A stretch of 63,975 nucleotides of DNA from an uncultured Ruminococcus sp. (GCA_902762785.1 CACWPL010000014.1:1-63975), one strand, 5' to 3'; shown: positions 1 through 8,371, counted from the first letter of the stretch. Notes: a model not told the origin generated them from the letters alone. Numbers and translations are program-made.

Positions 1-1041
1 GGCAGATTATAATAGTAAGTGCAACAGCGAAAAAAAGAAGTGGACTTCACGGCGAGAATAGTGTACAATGGAAGTAGCAACACAAAACATTGACACAGGA
101 GGTCACCATGAAGTCCTATACCCATCTTACACTAACTGAAAGAGAAATAATAGCAGAAAGAATGAACGAAGGAAAAAGTTTTCGTGACATCGCAAAGGAG
201 CTGGGAAGGAGCCCGTCAACGATCAGCCGAGAAGTGAAGAGGAACTACTCGAAGAAGAAAAACCGATACAAGCCATGGCGAGCGACCACGCTATATATCC
301 TGCGAAGAAGGGCTTGCCGAAGAAAGCGTATCTTAGATATCGATCCAAAGCTCAAAGCATACATCTTGGATCGGTTGAAACGGTACTGGTCGCCGGAGAT
401 GATCGCGGCAAGAGCACGGAGAGACGGCTATCAGATATCACATTCAACGATCTATCATGCGATCAAGAATAAAGTGTTTGGGGTCAATGCCCCTCGCGCC
501 TATCTTCGCAGGCGTGATGTTCGGAAATACACAAGAAACGCCTCTAAGTCGGGATTTAAGCCAGAGCATACGATCTACGAACGTCCGATAGAGTGTGAGA
601 CCAAGGAGCGTTTCGGCGACTTTGAAGGTGATACGGTCTTGGGTGCACCCGGCAAGGGATGCTTGGTCACGTTCGTTGATCGTAAGAGTAAGCTCCTTGT
701 TGCGTGTAAATGTGATAACAAGATCCCCGCAAACATCCGACGCGCGATCGAAAATGCGTTCAGGCTTTCCGACCTTCCGTTTGCTGTGAAGACCATCACG
801 CTCGATAGAGGCTCTGAGTTCAGTGACTTCAAAGGCATTGAAGAGGATCTTGGCGCCACCCTCTATTTTTGCGACCCTCACGCTCCTTGGCAGCGTGGCC
901 TGAATGAGAGCACGAATGACATGCTCCGCTTCTTCTTTCCTAAAGGCTGTAACTTCCATGACATCTCGGACGAGGAGATCGCTCGGGTCGTCTCCATTAT
1001 CAACGATCGAAAAAGTGTTGCACTTGACTTGACAATTTGCC
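1..1041 (+). mobile_element. IS30-family insertion sequence with 3' deletion
   Basis: The window opens exactly at an IS end. The left end GGCAGATTATAATAG followed by AAGTGCAACA is matched, inverted, by the right end at about 1011-1041, which read outward begins GGCAAATTGTCAAG and continues to AAGTGCAACA. One transposase gene lies between. Both terminal repeats are present, but the end of the transposase gene is missing (see the gene entry), so the copy looks immobile unless helped in trans. Target-site duplication cannot be checked because the left flank lies outside the window. Confidence 0.85.
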
Positions 1042-1127
1042 GGGCGGGGGGAGAAAACGGCGGCCCTGCGGGCCGCCGCCGCTTTTTCCGCCGCCTTACG
1101 GCGACGGTATCAAAAAGCACCAAATGA
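108..1127 (+). pseudogene. IS30-family transposase, C-terminal end deleted and frameshifted
   Basis: This is a DDE transposase of the IS30 family. The N-terminal part has the family HTH (LTLTEREIIAERMNEGKS and KELGRSPSTISREVKRN, about residues 6-45), and the catalytic core shows FEGDTV (Asp), TLDRGSEF (Asp) and GLNESTND (Glu). ATG at 108 is chosen because AGGAGG lies at 97-102; a TTG at 90 in the same frame has no ribosome site. After IINDR at about 1010 the usual IS30 ending (PRKxLGxxTPxE type) is absent. The bases that follow spell KVLHLT-stop in another frame at 1012-1032, which looks like the native terminus, so a short out-of-frame deletion has joined the two. The current frame runs through the right terminal repeat into flanking DNA and stops at 1127. 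Probably inactive. Confidence 0.8.
1059..1090 (+). terminator. GC-rich hairpin with T-run, just outside IS30
   Basis: GGCGGCCC (1059-1066) pairs with GGGCCGCC (1070-1077), followed by GCCGCTTTTT. It could end readthrough from the IS30 gene. Confidence 0.5.
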
Positions 1128-1156
1128 TAAAAATGAGGTTTTTCGACAAGCTGAGG

Positions 1157-1182
1157 GAGCGCAGCATCGGCTGCGCTCCCTA
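1157..1182 (-). terminator. Hairpin downstream of the GH97 gene
   Basis: A perfect 11-bp stem, GGGAGCGCAGC with GCTGCGCTCCC and a 4-base loop, lies 33 bases beyond the stop of the minus-strand glycoside hydrolase. T-rich bases follow only after a gap, so it is a probable rather than classical terminator. Confidence 0.5.
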
Positions 1183-1214
1183 TCGTCATATCGGAAGGTC
1201 GGATGCACGAGGCG

Positions 1215-4200
1215 TCAGGACAGGAGACGCCGCTTGCACGCGCCGAGATCGAGGGCATCGACCGTGCCGTCGGCCAGAAAGTCCGCGATCTTGTACTGCG
1301 TGGCATCGAAGGACGCCATGCCGTGGATGTACTTGGTCAGCAGCACGAGGTCGAGGACATCGAACGTGCCGTCATAGTTGAGGTCGCCCTCGACGAGGGT
1401 CTCCGGGATCGCGAGCGCGATGCGGTCGATCGAGGGACCGTAGGCCTGGTCATTGTAGAGACGGACGGTGTTCTTGCCCGCGGCCAGCTCCACCTCGACA
1501 TCGACCGCGCGGATGCCCGTCCAGTCGCCGCGGTTGGCGTAGCAGCCGTCGAGCTTGGCAGCGAACTTGCCGTTGACATCGACCTTGAGGGAGCGCGGCT
1601 CGCCGGAGATGTAGTAGATCCGCAGGGTGTACTTGCCTGCCGTGTCCGCAGTCACGTTGTCGAAGGTCACGGCATTGTCTGCGCCGCCGCCGACATAGCC
1701 GACATACGCGCCGCCGGAGCTGTAGCGGCCGTCCTTGCCGTCGGTCACGGACGCGCGGCCGGAGAGCTTGGCATGCTCGGCCTCATAGCTGCGATAGTTG
1801 GAATAGGGCGTGGTCAGCTTCATGACGCCCGGGGTCAGCTTGATGACGCAGCCGCCGTTCGCGAGGAGGTCACGGGAGATGGTGTCCGCTGCCGTCAGTC
1901 CGTGGAGCTCTGTGACCACGAGGTCGGTGCCGTCCTTGTTGTCGGCGAAGATATAGGCATTGTACGTCCCCGCGCCGATGAGGTCGGAGAGGTGGATGTC
2001 CACCTTGCGTGCCTGGATGGTCGAAGCGCCGATGTACCAGTTTTGGCCATTGCGCCGCGCGGTGACGTTGAACTGCATCGGATAGCCGTCGAGCACGCGC
2101 AGCTCGTCCCATACGACTGGGACATCATTGAGCATCGGCAGCGCCGAGGAGCCCTCGTAGGTGTAGACAGAGTGGGCGAAATGCTGGATGCCGGACTCGA
2201 TCGTGACCACGTCCGCGAGCGCGAAGCCCGCAGTCGCCTTGCTGTTGAAGACGGGCACGCCCGTGGGGGTGAAGTCTGCGGAGCCGACGACGTTTCGCGT
2301 GAAAGTATACGAGACGCGGTTCTCGAGCGAGGGGGAGGTGAACCACTTGTAATACTCCGAGCCGTTGACCGCCTCGTAGGAGATGACATGCGGATAGGTG
2401 CGGCTCTCACCGCGCGGGAGCGTGCAGCCATGGAAGAGCACCATCAGGTGATTTTTCGCCGCGATCTCGGCGCACAGGTGCATCTGGCGCATGGTCTCCT
2501 GCGTGTCGCTCTCGTAGTAATCGACCTTGACGCCCTTGACGCCGATGGCGCTGATCCGGGCGAACTCACGCGTGATGGTCGCCTCGTCGAGGAGCGAATA
2601 ATAGGGATAGGCCGTGTGGCCCTGGCTGTCCTTGTACATCTCGTGGCCGGTGTTGTTGACGCCGTACCAGAGGTAGATGCCGATGCCGCGCTCTGCCGCG
2701 TAGGCGCACAGCTCCTTGAGCTTGGCCTCACTGTCGTCCCACATCGCCCATCCGAAGTCGATGCAGACATCGTTCCATCCGTTGGCCGCGGCAAAGTCGA
2801 TGTAGTCCTTCTGCGTGTGGTACTCGACCGGGGAATCGCCGCCGGACGACCACCACGACCACGCCGCCTTGCCTGGCTCGATCCAGCTCGTGTCGCCGAT
2901 CTTATTCTCGGGGTTGAGATTCAGGATGAGGTCGCTGTTGGCCATGCCGTTCAGGTCGTCCGCGATGATGACGGCGCGCCACGGCGTATGGAAGGCCTTG
3001 GAGAACGAGACGTCCTCCTCCTTGACGCCGAATTTCCACCGCAGCGCCCGGCTCCCGCCTGTCGTGCAGACGCATCCGGCGCAGTACGGGTCGTCCTCAT
3101 TGAAGACGTTCGCCTCGCTGAGCAGCACCCAGCTATGCCCCGCCACATGCCCCGTGAACGGGCAGGAATAATCCGCCCAGGCGTCCGTGATCTTCTTGGT
3201 GGACAGCTCCACCATGTCCCATTCATAGGTCGCGTTCGGCCAGTTGCCCCAGAAGGTGCTGTTGTCCGGGAAGACGACCTCGCTGGCCTCCTCCTTGATC
3301 GCCGCGCCCTTGTTGACGCTGTAGCGGAAGCCCACGCCGTCGTCATACAGACGGAACGTCACGGTCAGGACGGTGCCGCCCTTCGACAGGGGGAAGCTCA
3401 TCTCATTGTAGCAGTCGCGGAGGGAGCGGTGCTTGCCGTAGGGCATGGTGTAGGTCTCGTCGTGGGACGTGCGCACAGCGGACGGCGCATCGCCGGAGAA
3501 ACCGCTCGACAGGTCCTCCGTCGTGGTCACGATGCCGAGCTGCGACGGCTCGATCACGACCTCGCCGGTGGCCTTCTCCACGGAATAATAGTACCGGCTC
3601 CCATCGGTCCAGATCTTGGTCACGAGGCGCCCGTCGGGTGACGTGGTCATGAGGTCGGGGATGCTGTGGATCTTGGCGCCCTTGAGGGTGACGGCGTCCT
3701 CCGGTTCGGTGACGGGCGCGCCCTCGGCGAGCGTATCGGCCTCGAAGGTGTATAGGAACGCCGGGTCGTTCGGGAGAGACTGCACCTCTGCGGCCGTCAG
3801 TGCGCGGCGGTAGAATGCCACATCATCGACCCGTGCGCGCAGGTCCTTGTCCGAATAGACGGAATGACCGACCGCATCATAGACATACGCCGCCAGCGTA
3901 TCGCCCTCGAACAGGCTCGCGGCCGCGGCATCGGCAGTCTCGGCCGTATAGGACACGGCCGCGCCGTCGAGATAGTACGTCACACCGCCCGGCGCGTAGA
4001 CGACCGTCAGCGTGTGCCAATCGGTATCCGGGGCGGCATCGAGGCTGAAGATGGCGCGATGCTTTTGGTCGTTCACGGTCGCGCTGCCCGTCCCGGCGAA
4101 CACGCTCGCGCGGAAGACGGTCTTGTCCTTCACATCGACCGAGAGGTCGGGGGAATCATAGGACGGCGCACTGCCGGTGCCGAAGGGCACGGTCGCGAAC

Positions 4201-4532
4201 TGGAAGAGGCGGGAATAGTCGGCCGTGTCGGCGGCGAGCATGACGGCCATGGAGAACGTGAAGCCGTCCGCGCCGCCTTCCTGGAAGAGGGGCGGCAGCT
4301 CGAGCCAGCCGGTGCCGAAGCCGTTGCCGGAGAGCGAGAGGACATCGGAGCCGCGGGCATCGTCATGGACGACAGCCGCGCCGCTCCCGCGCATCCGCGC
4401 GTCTCCCGTCTCGCTGCCCTGGCTCTGGACGACCGTCTTGGCCGCGGCCGCAGCCGGGACCGCCGGCACGGCACTTGCCGCCATCGCCGCTGTCAGGAGC
4501 GCGGCGGCCGTGCGCTGTATCATATCATGCAT
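1215..4532 (-). CDS. Secreted GH97 glycoside hydrolase with LamG, CBM35-like and dockerin modules
   Basis: A 1105-aa secreted enzyme. Order: signal peptide (1-31), LamG/concanavalin-like domain (about 45-255), GH97 N-terminal beta-sandwich and (beta/alpha)8 barrel (about 270-905), CBM35/CBM6-like module starting YEAEHA (about 914-1042), and a type I dockerin (about 1047-1105, with GDLNYDGTFDVLDL and the weaker DGTVDALDL loop). GH97 enzymes are alpha-glucosidases or alpha-galactosidases. Asp671 in GVKVDYYESD matches the nucleophile position of retaining members, and Glu720/Glu726 in SYEAVNGSEYY are acid/base candidates; retaining alpha-galactosidase-like activity is an inference. The dockerin implies cellulosome attachment or cohesin binding. 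The start follows AGAAGG and a 4605-4582 promoter. Monocistronic. Confidence 0.9.
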   Translation of the reverse strand: MHDMIQRTAAALLTAAMAASAVPAVPAAAAAKTVVQSQGSETGDARMRGSGAAVVHDDARGSDVLSLSGNGFGTGWLELPPLFQEGGADGFTFSMAVMLAADTADYSRLFQFATVPFGTGSAPSYDSPDLSVDVKDKTVFRASVFAGTGSATVNDQKHRAIFSLDAAPDTDWHTLTVVYAPGGVTYYLDGAAVSYTAETADAAAASLFEGDTLAAYVYDAVGHSVYSDKDLRARVDDVAFYRRALTAAEVQSLPNDPAFLYTFEADTLAEGAPVTEPEDAVTLKGAKIHSIPDLMTTSPDGRLVTKIWTDGSRYYYSVEKATGEVVIEPSQLGIVTTTEDLSSGFSGDAPSAVRTSHDETYTMPYGKHRSLRDCYNEMSFPLSKGGTVLTVTFRLYDDGVGFRYSVNKGAAIKEEASEVVFPDNSTFWGNWPNATYEWDMVELSTKKITDAWADYSCPFTGHVAGHSWVLLSEANVFNEDDPYCAGCVCTTGGSRALRWKFGVKEEDVSFSKAFHTPWRAVIIADDLNGMANSDLILNLNPENKIGDTSWIEPGKAAWSWWSSGGDSPVEYHTQKDYIDFAAANGWNDVCIDFGWAMWDDSEAKLKELCAYAAERGIGIYLWYGVNNTGHEMYKDSQGHTAYPYYSLLDEATITREFARISAIGVKGVKVDYYESDTQETMRQMHLCAEIAAKNHLMVLFHGCTLPRGESRTYPHVISYEAVNGSEYYKWFTSPSLENRVSYTFTRNVVGSADFTPTGVPVFNSKATAGFALADVVTIESGIQHFAHSVYTYEGSSALPMLNDVPVVWDELRVLDGYPMQFNVTARRNGQNWYIGASTIQARKVDIHLSDLIGAGTYNAYIFADNKDGTDLVVTELHGLTAADTISRDLLANGGCVIKLTPGVMKLTTPYSNYRSYEAEHAKLSGRASVTDGKDGRYSSGGAYVGYVGGGADNAVTFDNVTADTAGKYTLRIYYISGEPRSLKVDVNGKFAAKLDGCYANRGDWTGIRAVDVEVELAAGKNTVRLYNDQAYGPSIDRIALAIPETLVEGDLNYDGTFDVLDLVLLTKYIHGMASFDATQYKIADFLADGTVDALDLGACKRRLLS

Positions 4533-4581
4533 GGATCAGACCTTCTTTCTGCGTGTGGTGAGGGTATCGTCTACCATTTTC

Positions 4582-4610
4582 AGTATACTCGTTTTCAATG
4601 GCAGATCCAA
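4582..4610 (-). promoter_or_regulatory. SigA-type promoter of the GH97 gene
   Basis: Read on the minus strand: TTGGAT (4610-4605), 17-bp spacer, TATACT (4587-4582), about 45 bases before the ribosome site. Confidence 0.6.
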
Positions 4611-4766
4611 CCCATTTTTTGAATATTTGGTGGAGAAATATAAGGCTGTACGCACAAATGTGCGAGGGCGTCCCCCGCCGCTGTCCTTATCATAGCATGC
4701 GCACGCACGGATCGGCAATGATGTTTTGCCTCAAAAGGATGGCTTTTTGTGCCTTTCGTGGAGGTG

Positions 4767-4795
4767 TTGCATCTTCCGCGCTGGTATGCTATAAT
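4767..4795 (+). promoter_or_regulatory. SigA-type extended -10 promoter
   Basis: TTGCAT (4767-4772), 17 bp, TATAAT (4790-4795) preceded by TGC. It drives the small lipoprotein and probably the nitrilase/NUDIX genes behind it. Confidence 0.75.
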
Positions 4796-4831
4796 AGAAA
4801 GGGACGGTGCGCCGTCCTCCATATCCTAACA

Positions 4832-4948
4832 ATGACAGATGATACGATGAGAAAGACGATCCTCCCCCTGCTTCTGGCGATCAGCATGCTGGGGATGACG
4901 GCCTGTGCCCACAGGCCCTCCATACCCGCCGAGACTGCCGCGGCATGA
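4832..4948 (+). CDS. Small lipoprotein, 38 aa or shorter
   Basis: This short frame, too small for usual gene callers, encodes MTDDTMRKTILPLLLAIS and then LGMTACAHRPS. It has a charged start, hydrophobic stretch and lipobox LGMTAC, so after processing only about 15 residues would remain on the membrane. ATG at 4832 or 4847 are both possible. A strong promoter lies 37 bases upstream and the nitrilase-like gene starts 30 bases downstream, so it is the first cistron of that transcript. The mature peptide is too short for a functional assignment. It could also be a truncated lipoprotein. Confidence 0.5.
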   Translation: MTDDTMRKTILPLLLAISMLGMTACAHRPSIPAETAAA

Positions 4949-4977
4949 CGTCCCGCGGGCAGACTGGAGGTGTGCCG

Positions 4978-6312
4978 ATGTCCGAGATCTATGATACCTT
5001 CGCTTCGCTCTGTGCTGCGGTCATCCGCATCGCGGAGGACGCCTTCCGGCAGGAGACGGCGTCCGCCGTGCCGATGCTCTTTACGGAAGACGGCACCGTC
5101 CGGCAGCTCACGGAGGAGACGATCGATCGGGCGCTCCTTGACGCCCTCGATGCCCATATCGCCACGCTCACGCAGCGCCGGGACGGTCTGGCGATGATCG
5201 TCCTCCTCGAGCTGCTCGACTCGGCGCTCGCGGCGCTCCTTCGCCGCAAGGAGCGGGAGTTCCAGCAGATGCATTACTGCGTCGTCCTCAACCAGAACCG
5301 CGAGGCGACCGGGATCGGGCTCCTGCCGCGCTGCGGATGCATCTGGGAGCGCAAGCACCGGCTCTCCCACAGCTATGACCATTTGGACAATTTCCTGCAC
5401 TATTTTCTCCTGCTCGAGAACGCCATCCTCGGCGAGCTCATCGACATCCACTATTTCCTCAGCGCGGAGACGTTCCCACATTTCCGCGAGAACAACGGCC
5501 TGCGCATCGCCGCCACCCCGCTCCGCTTAGCGCCCCATTATGTCTACGACTATTTCGAGGAGGACAGCATCGCTCGCTTCCGGATCGTCCACGACCCGCA
5601 CCATGCAGAGGCAGACGATGCCCAGATCTGGGAGAAGATCTGCCAAGCAGCAGCCGCACAGACGGACATCATCGTCTTCCCCGAGATGGTCGGCACGCCA
5701 CAGACTCCTGCGTCCATCGCCGCGCGTCTGCGTGCGCTCGATCCCAAGGAGCGGCAGCAGTTCCCCGGTATGACGATCCTGCCGTCCTATTTCCAGAACG
5801 GCCAGAACACCGCCGTCATCCTCGACCGCGAGGGACGCGTCATCTGCCGTCAGACCAAACAAAACCCTTTCCGCAAGGAGAAGGACGGCCAGCAATACCT
5901 TGAGACCATCAAGATCGACCGCGTCGTCAACATCTTCCACTACGAGGGGATCGGCCACTTCGCCGTGCTCATCTGCAAGGACATGCTGACCACGCACTAC
6001 CTCGAGCAGATCATGCGCTGCTTCAAGCTCACGCTCCTCTTCGTGCCGTCCAATTCCACCGGCTCCTACGACTTCCGGCAGTCCTTCGACGTCTGCGCGC
6101 ACGATGACTGCAATGTCGTCTGGATCAACACCTGCGCCGCGCTCGTCCCCGGCAAGGAGGAGAATTTCGAGAACATCGGCCACGTCCGCAAGCGGATCGG
6201 GCGGCGCGATGACGATTCTCAGCGGCTCACCAAAATGCCGATCTGTCCCGGCGCTTTTCAGGGCGAATGTGCCGGAGACTGCCTATTTTTCGAGACCATC
6301 AAGGGGGTATAG
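4978..6312 (+). CDS. Carbon-nitrogen hydrolase (nitrilase fold) with unknown N-terminal helical domain
   Basis: 444 aa, with ATG at 4978 placed 5 bases behind GGAGGTG. Residues about 176-400 form a nitrilase-superfamily domain with a plausible Glu-Lys-Cys triad: Glu236 in IIVFPEM, Lys294 in CRQTKQNPF, Cys333 in AVLICKDM. The family hydrolyses or condenses amide/nitrile bonds. The first ~175 residues are helical, contain LLELLDSALAALLRRKERE and the Cys pair PRCGCIW, and match no domain I recognise. No signal peptide, so cytoplasmic. The NUDIX gene starts 2 bases after the stop, so the two are coupled. The substrate is unknown; NAD- or ADP-ribose-related amide chemistry is a guess from the neighbour. 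Confidence 0.7.
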   Translation: MSEIYDTFASLCAAVIRIAEDAFRQETASAVPMLFTEDGTVRQLTEETIDRALLDALDAHIATLTQRRDGLAMIVLLELLDSALAALLRRKEREFQQMHYCVVLNQNREATGIGLLPRCGCIWERKHRLSHSYDHLDNFLHYFLLLENAILGELIDIHYFLSAETFPHFRENNGLRIAATPLRLAPHYVYDYFEEDSIARFRIVHDPHHAEADDAQIWEKICQAAAAQTDIIVFPEMVGTPQTPASIAARLRALDPKERQQFPGMTILPSYFQNGQNTAVILDREGRVICRQTKQNPFRKEKDGQQYLETIKIDRVVNIFHYEGIGHFAVLICKDMLTTHYLEQIMRCFKLTLLFVPSNSTGSYDFRQSFDVCAHDDCNVVWINTCAALVPGKEENFENIGHVRKRIGRRDDDSQRLTKMPICPGAFQGECAGDCLFFETIKGV

Positions 6313-6314
6313 CC

Positions 6315-6878
6315 ATGCAGTACAAGGGCATCCACAAGATCCATCAGGGCGCGTTCCTCACACGCTACGACATCGACTACGAGACCCAGTCGGGCCTCCT
6401 GAAGCGCTACGAGATGATCAGCCGCGACCCGTCTGTCGACAGCCTCGAGGCGCTCCGCGGCCATGCGGCGGACGCCGTCGTGCTGATCGTGACTGACACG
6501 ACCGGCGAGCGGCTCCTCCTCGGGCGGGAGTTCCGCATGGCCGTCGGGGACTGGGTCTACAACTTCCCCGCCGGCCTGATCGACCCCGGCGAGACGCCCG
6601 TGGAGGCCGCCGCCCGCGAGCTGCGCGAGGAGACCGGCCTGCGCCTCGTGCGCATCCGCGAGCAGTGGGCGCCGAGCTATTCGGCGGTCGGCTTCTCGAA
6701 CGAGCGCACGATCGTGATCGTCGGCGAGGCCGCGGGCGAGATCGTCGGCAGCGACTCCGAGATGGAGGAGATCGCTCCCCGCTGGGTGACACGCCCCGCG
6801 CTCCGGCAGCTCCTGCAGGACGCCCCCTTCGCCGCAAGGACACAGGCCTACTGCATGCTCTGGTCTCAAGGCGCATAG
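6315..6878 (+). CDS. NUDIX hydrolase, ADP-ribose pyrophosphatase type
   Basis: 187 aa. The Nudix box is complete: GLIDPGETPVEAA followed by ARELREETGL (about residues 85-109), matching GX5EX7REUXEEXGU, so divalent-metal pyrophosphohydrolase activity is expected. The layout (N-terminal strand domain, then Nudix box at ~90, length under 200) resembles ADP-ribose pyrophosphatases, which split ADP-ribose into AMP and ribose 5-phosphate. The start is 2 bases after the nitrilase stop, within AAGGGGGTATAGCCATG. The pairing suggests the two enzymes act on linked metabolites. Confidence 0.85.
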   Translation: MQYKGIHKIHQGAFLTRYDIDYETQSGLLKRYEMISRDPSVDSLEALRGHAADAVVLIVTDTTGERLLLGREFRMAVGDWVYNFPAGLIDPGETPVEAAARELREETGLRLVRIREQWAPSYSAVGFSNERTIVIVGEAAGEIVGSDSEMEEIAPRWVTRPALRQLLQDAPFAARTQAYCMLWSQGA

Positions 6879-6883
6879 ACCAC

Positions 6884-6919
6884 AAAAAAGACGCTCTGCC
6901 GCACTTGGCAGAGCGTCTT
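6884..6919 (-). terminator. Rho-independent terminator, minus orientation
   Basis: AAGACGCTCTGCC (6888-6900) pairs with GGCAGAGCGTCTT (6907-6919). The A-run at 6884-6889 gives a T-run on the minus strand. It sits just past the decayed minus-strand lipoprotein gene and also faces the NUDIX gene. Confidence 0.75.
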
Positions 6920-6950
6920 CGTCATGTACTCGATGTGGATGCAGGAGCGG

Positions 6951-7036
6951 TCAGTTGGCGCTGTAGAAGGTGAATACGGGACCGTCGGCGATGTGCTCCT
7001 CCAGAAGGATGCTCGTTACAAATACTGCCTTTTCAT
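6951..7036 (-). pseudogene. Decayed paralogue of the adjacent lipoprotein gene
   Basis: The start region, AAGGAGCAAGATCATCATG then AAAAGGCAGT, closely copies that of the 7181-8122 lipoprotein gene (AAGGAGAGAATCATCATG, then AAAAAGGCAGT) but has lost one A. Restoring that base gives 28 codons: MKKAVFVTSILL, then EEHIADGPVFTFYSAN-stop. The first half matches the signal peptide MKKAVIVAGILL and the second resembles the end EGAADGDVFSLVK. So the remnant has a frameshift and a large internal deletion that fused the two termini. A terminator follows at 6884-6919. Confidence 0.6.
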
Positions 7037-7130
7037 GATGATCTTGCTCCTTACTGTCATCGTTTCCCGGCATTCATTGGTCTTGTGTGCTTTGAGGCGT
7101 TGGGTCAGGGGGATGCCGAGAATGCAAATA

Positions 7131-7159
7131 GGCACGCCCGCGCGGGACGTGCCTTTTTT
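7131..7159 (+). terminator. Hairpin with T6, between lipoprotein gene and its remnant
   Basis: GGCACGCCCGC pairs imperfectly with GCGGGACGTGCC and is followed by TTTTTT on the plus strand. No plus-strand gene precedes it closely, so it may mainly act as the minus-strand 3' end of the lipoprotein gene. Confidence 0.45.
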
Positions 7160-7180
7160 CATATCCAGGTCTTGTCGGTC

Positions 7181-8122
7181 TTACTTCACGAGGCTGAACA
7201 CATCACCGTCAGCGGCGCCCTCCTGGTAGTCGTTCCAGATGACGCTGTTGAAATGGAAGGTGAGCTTGCCGGAGCCGTATCCATACTCGATGGCATCGGT
7301 GAGGATGGAGCCGTCAGCGTTGTAGGCAACGTGCTCCTTGGTGCAGTCGGTGTACTCCACGATCACGCAGTCACCGATCGCCGAGGCCGGGCCGGACATC
7401 GTCCAAGTAGCGGCATCGTAGACGCTGCCCGCCCAGGTGATCTTGACGGTCGCGGCGTCGCTTCCCTTGCAGGAGACGGTCATCATCGCGCGGCCGTTGC
7501 TGTAGGTGCCTACGTAGTTCATGATCGCGTTCTGGGCAGGTGCCGGAGCGGGTGCAGGAGCCGGAGCAGGTGCCGGGGCCGGAGCAGGAGCAGGGGCGAG
7601 GGTGGTCTGGACGGGGGCAGGTGCCGGAGCCGGGGCAAGGGTGGTCTGTACGGGCGCAGGTGCCGGAGCCGGGGCAAGGGTGGTCTGTACGGGCGCGGGC
7701 GCCGTAGCGGGGGCGAGGGTGGTCTGCGTCGGGCAGGGCGGATTCGGGAGCGTGGCCTCAGTGGTCGCCGCGGGTTTGGTCGTGGTCGCGGCGGCAGTCG
7801 TGGCGGCGGGCTTGGCGGCGGTGGCGACCGTGGTGGTCACGGTCTTCACAGGCGCAGCGGCCGTGGTGACGATCGGGGCGGCGGTGGTCACGATGGGCGC
7901 GGGTGTCTCGACAGCCGCGGTCTCGATGACTGCCTCGGTCGTCAGGACGATGGCCTCGGTGGTCGCCTCCTCCGTGGCCGCGATGGTCGCGGCCTGTGCG
8001 GACGGTGCGGTCTGGACGGCCGCGATCGGGGCGGGGGCCGCCTCGTTCTTGGTGCTGCTGCAGCCGGTCATTGCCAGAGATGCTGCCAGAAGGATGCCTG
8101 CTACGATAACTGCCTTTTTCAT
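7181..8122 (-). CDS. Pro/Ala/Thr-rich lipoprotein with C-terminal beta domain
   Basis: 313 aa. The signal peptide MKKAVIVAGILLAASLAMTGC ends in a lipobox, so the protein should be lipid-anchored on the outer face. Residues about 25-205 are a flexible linker rich in Ala, Thr and Pro, with four copies of a 13-aa unit containing APVQTTLAPAP and then an (AP)n tract; LPNPPCPTQTT recalls the repeat motif of the neighbouring lysozyme. The last ~105 residues (NAIMNYVGTYSNGRAMMTVS onward) look like a small compact beta-rich domain that I cannot assign. It is expressed from a promoter overlapped by a GAAAACGTTTTC palindrome. Probably a surface or spacer protein. Function unknown. Confidence 0.75.
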   Translation of the reverse strand: MKKAVIVAGILLAASLAMTGCSSTKNEAAPAPIAAVQTAPSAQAATIAATEEATTEAIVLTTEAVIETAAVETPAPIVTTAAPIVTTAAAPVKTVTTTVATAAKPAATTAAATTTKPAATTEATLPNPPCPTQTTLAPATAPAPVQTTLAPAPAPAPVQTTLAPAPAPAPVQTTLAPAPAPAPAPAPAPAPAPAPAQNAIMNYVGTYSNGRAMMTVSCKGSDAATVKITWAGSVYDAATWTMSGPASAIGDCVIVEYTDCTKEHVAYNADGSILTDAIEYGYGSGKLTFHFNSVIWNDYQEGAADGDVFSLVK

Positions 8123-8194
8123 GATGATTCTCTCCTTATTCGTGTTATTTGATCTTCATTTTCTTCAGGGCTCTGTGTCCCTTGCTGTGTCTAT

Positions 8195-8223
8195 ATCATA
8201 CCACGAAAACGTTTTCAGTTCAA
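8195..8223 (-). promoter_or_regulatory. Promoter with cre/LacI-type palindrome in the spacer
   Basis: On the minus strand: TTGAAC (8223-8218), 17 bp, TATGAT (8200-8195). The spacer holds the perfect 12-bp palindrome GAAAACGTTTTC (8205-8216). Extended as CTGAAAACGTTTTCG, it fits all but one position of the CcpA cre consensus WTGNAANCGNWNNCA. Repression of the lipoprotein gene by a LacI/CcpA-type factor is inferred. Confidence 0.65.
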
Positions 8224-8297
8224 TATGCAGATGTCCCACAGACTGTCGCCAAAGCTACGATCGCGCGGGAGTCTGTCGCTTAGTCGACAGGAGCGGC

Positions 8298-8370
8298 AAA
8301 AACTGTCTGCGGCGCTCCAGTGCAGAGGACATGACGAAACGGCCTCGCCGGGGAGGGAGGCCGCAGACAG
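8298..8370 (-). terminator. Large hairpin terminator of the lysozyme gene
   Basis: CCGCAGACAG (8361-8370) pairs with CTGTCTGCGG (8303-8312) around an inner hairpin, and the minus strand then reads TTTTT (8302-8298). It begins right after the lysozyme stop codon. Confidence 0.65.
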
Positions 8371-8371
8371 A

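Noticed and set aside
1203-3641. An 812-codon open frame opposite the GH97 gene
   Set aside because: Val/Asp/Arg/Gly-rich composition typical of antisense frames in GC-rich genes, no ribosome site, and the opposite strand has clear domains.
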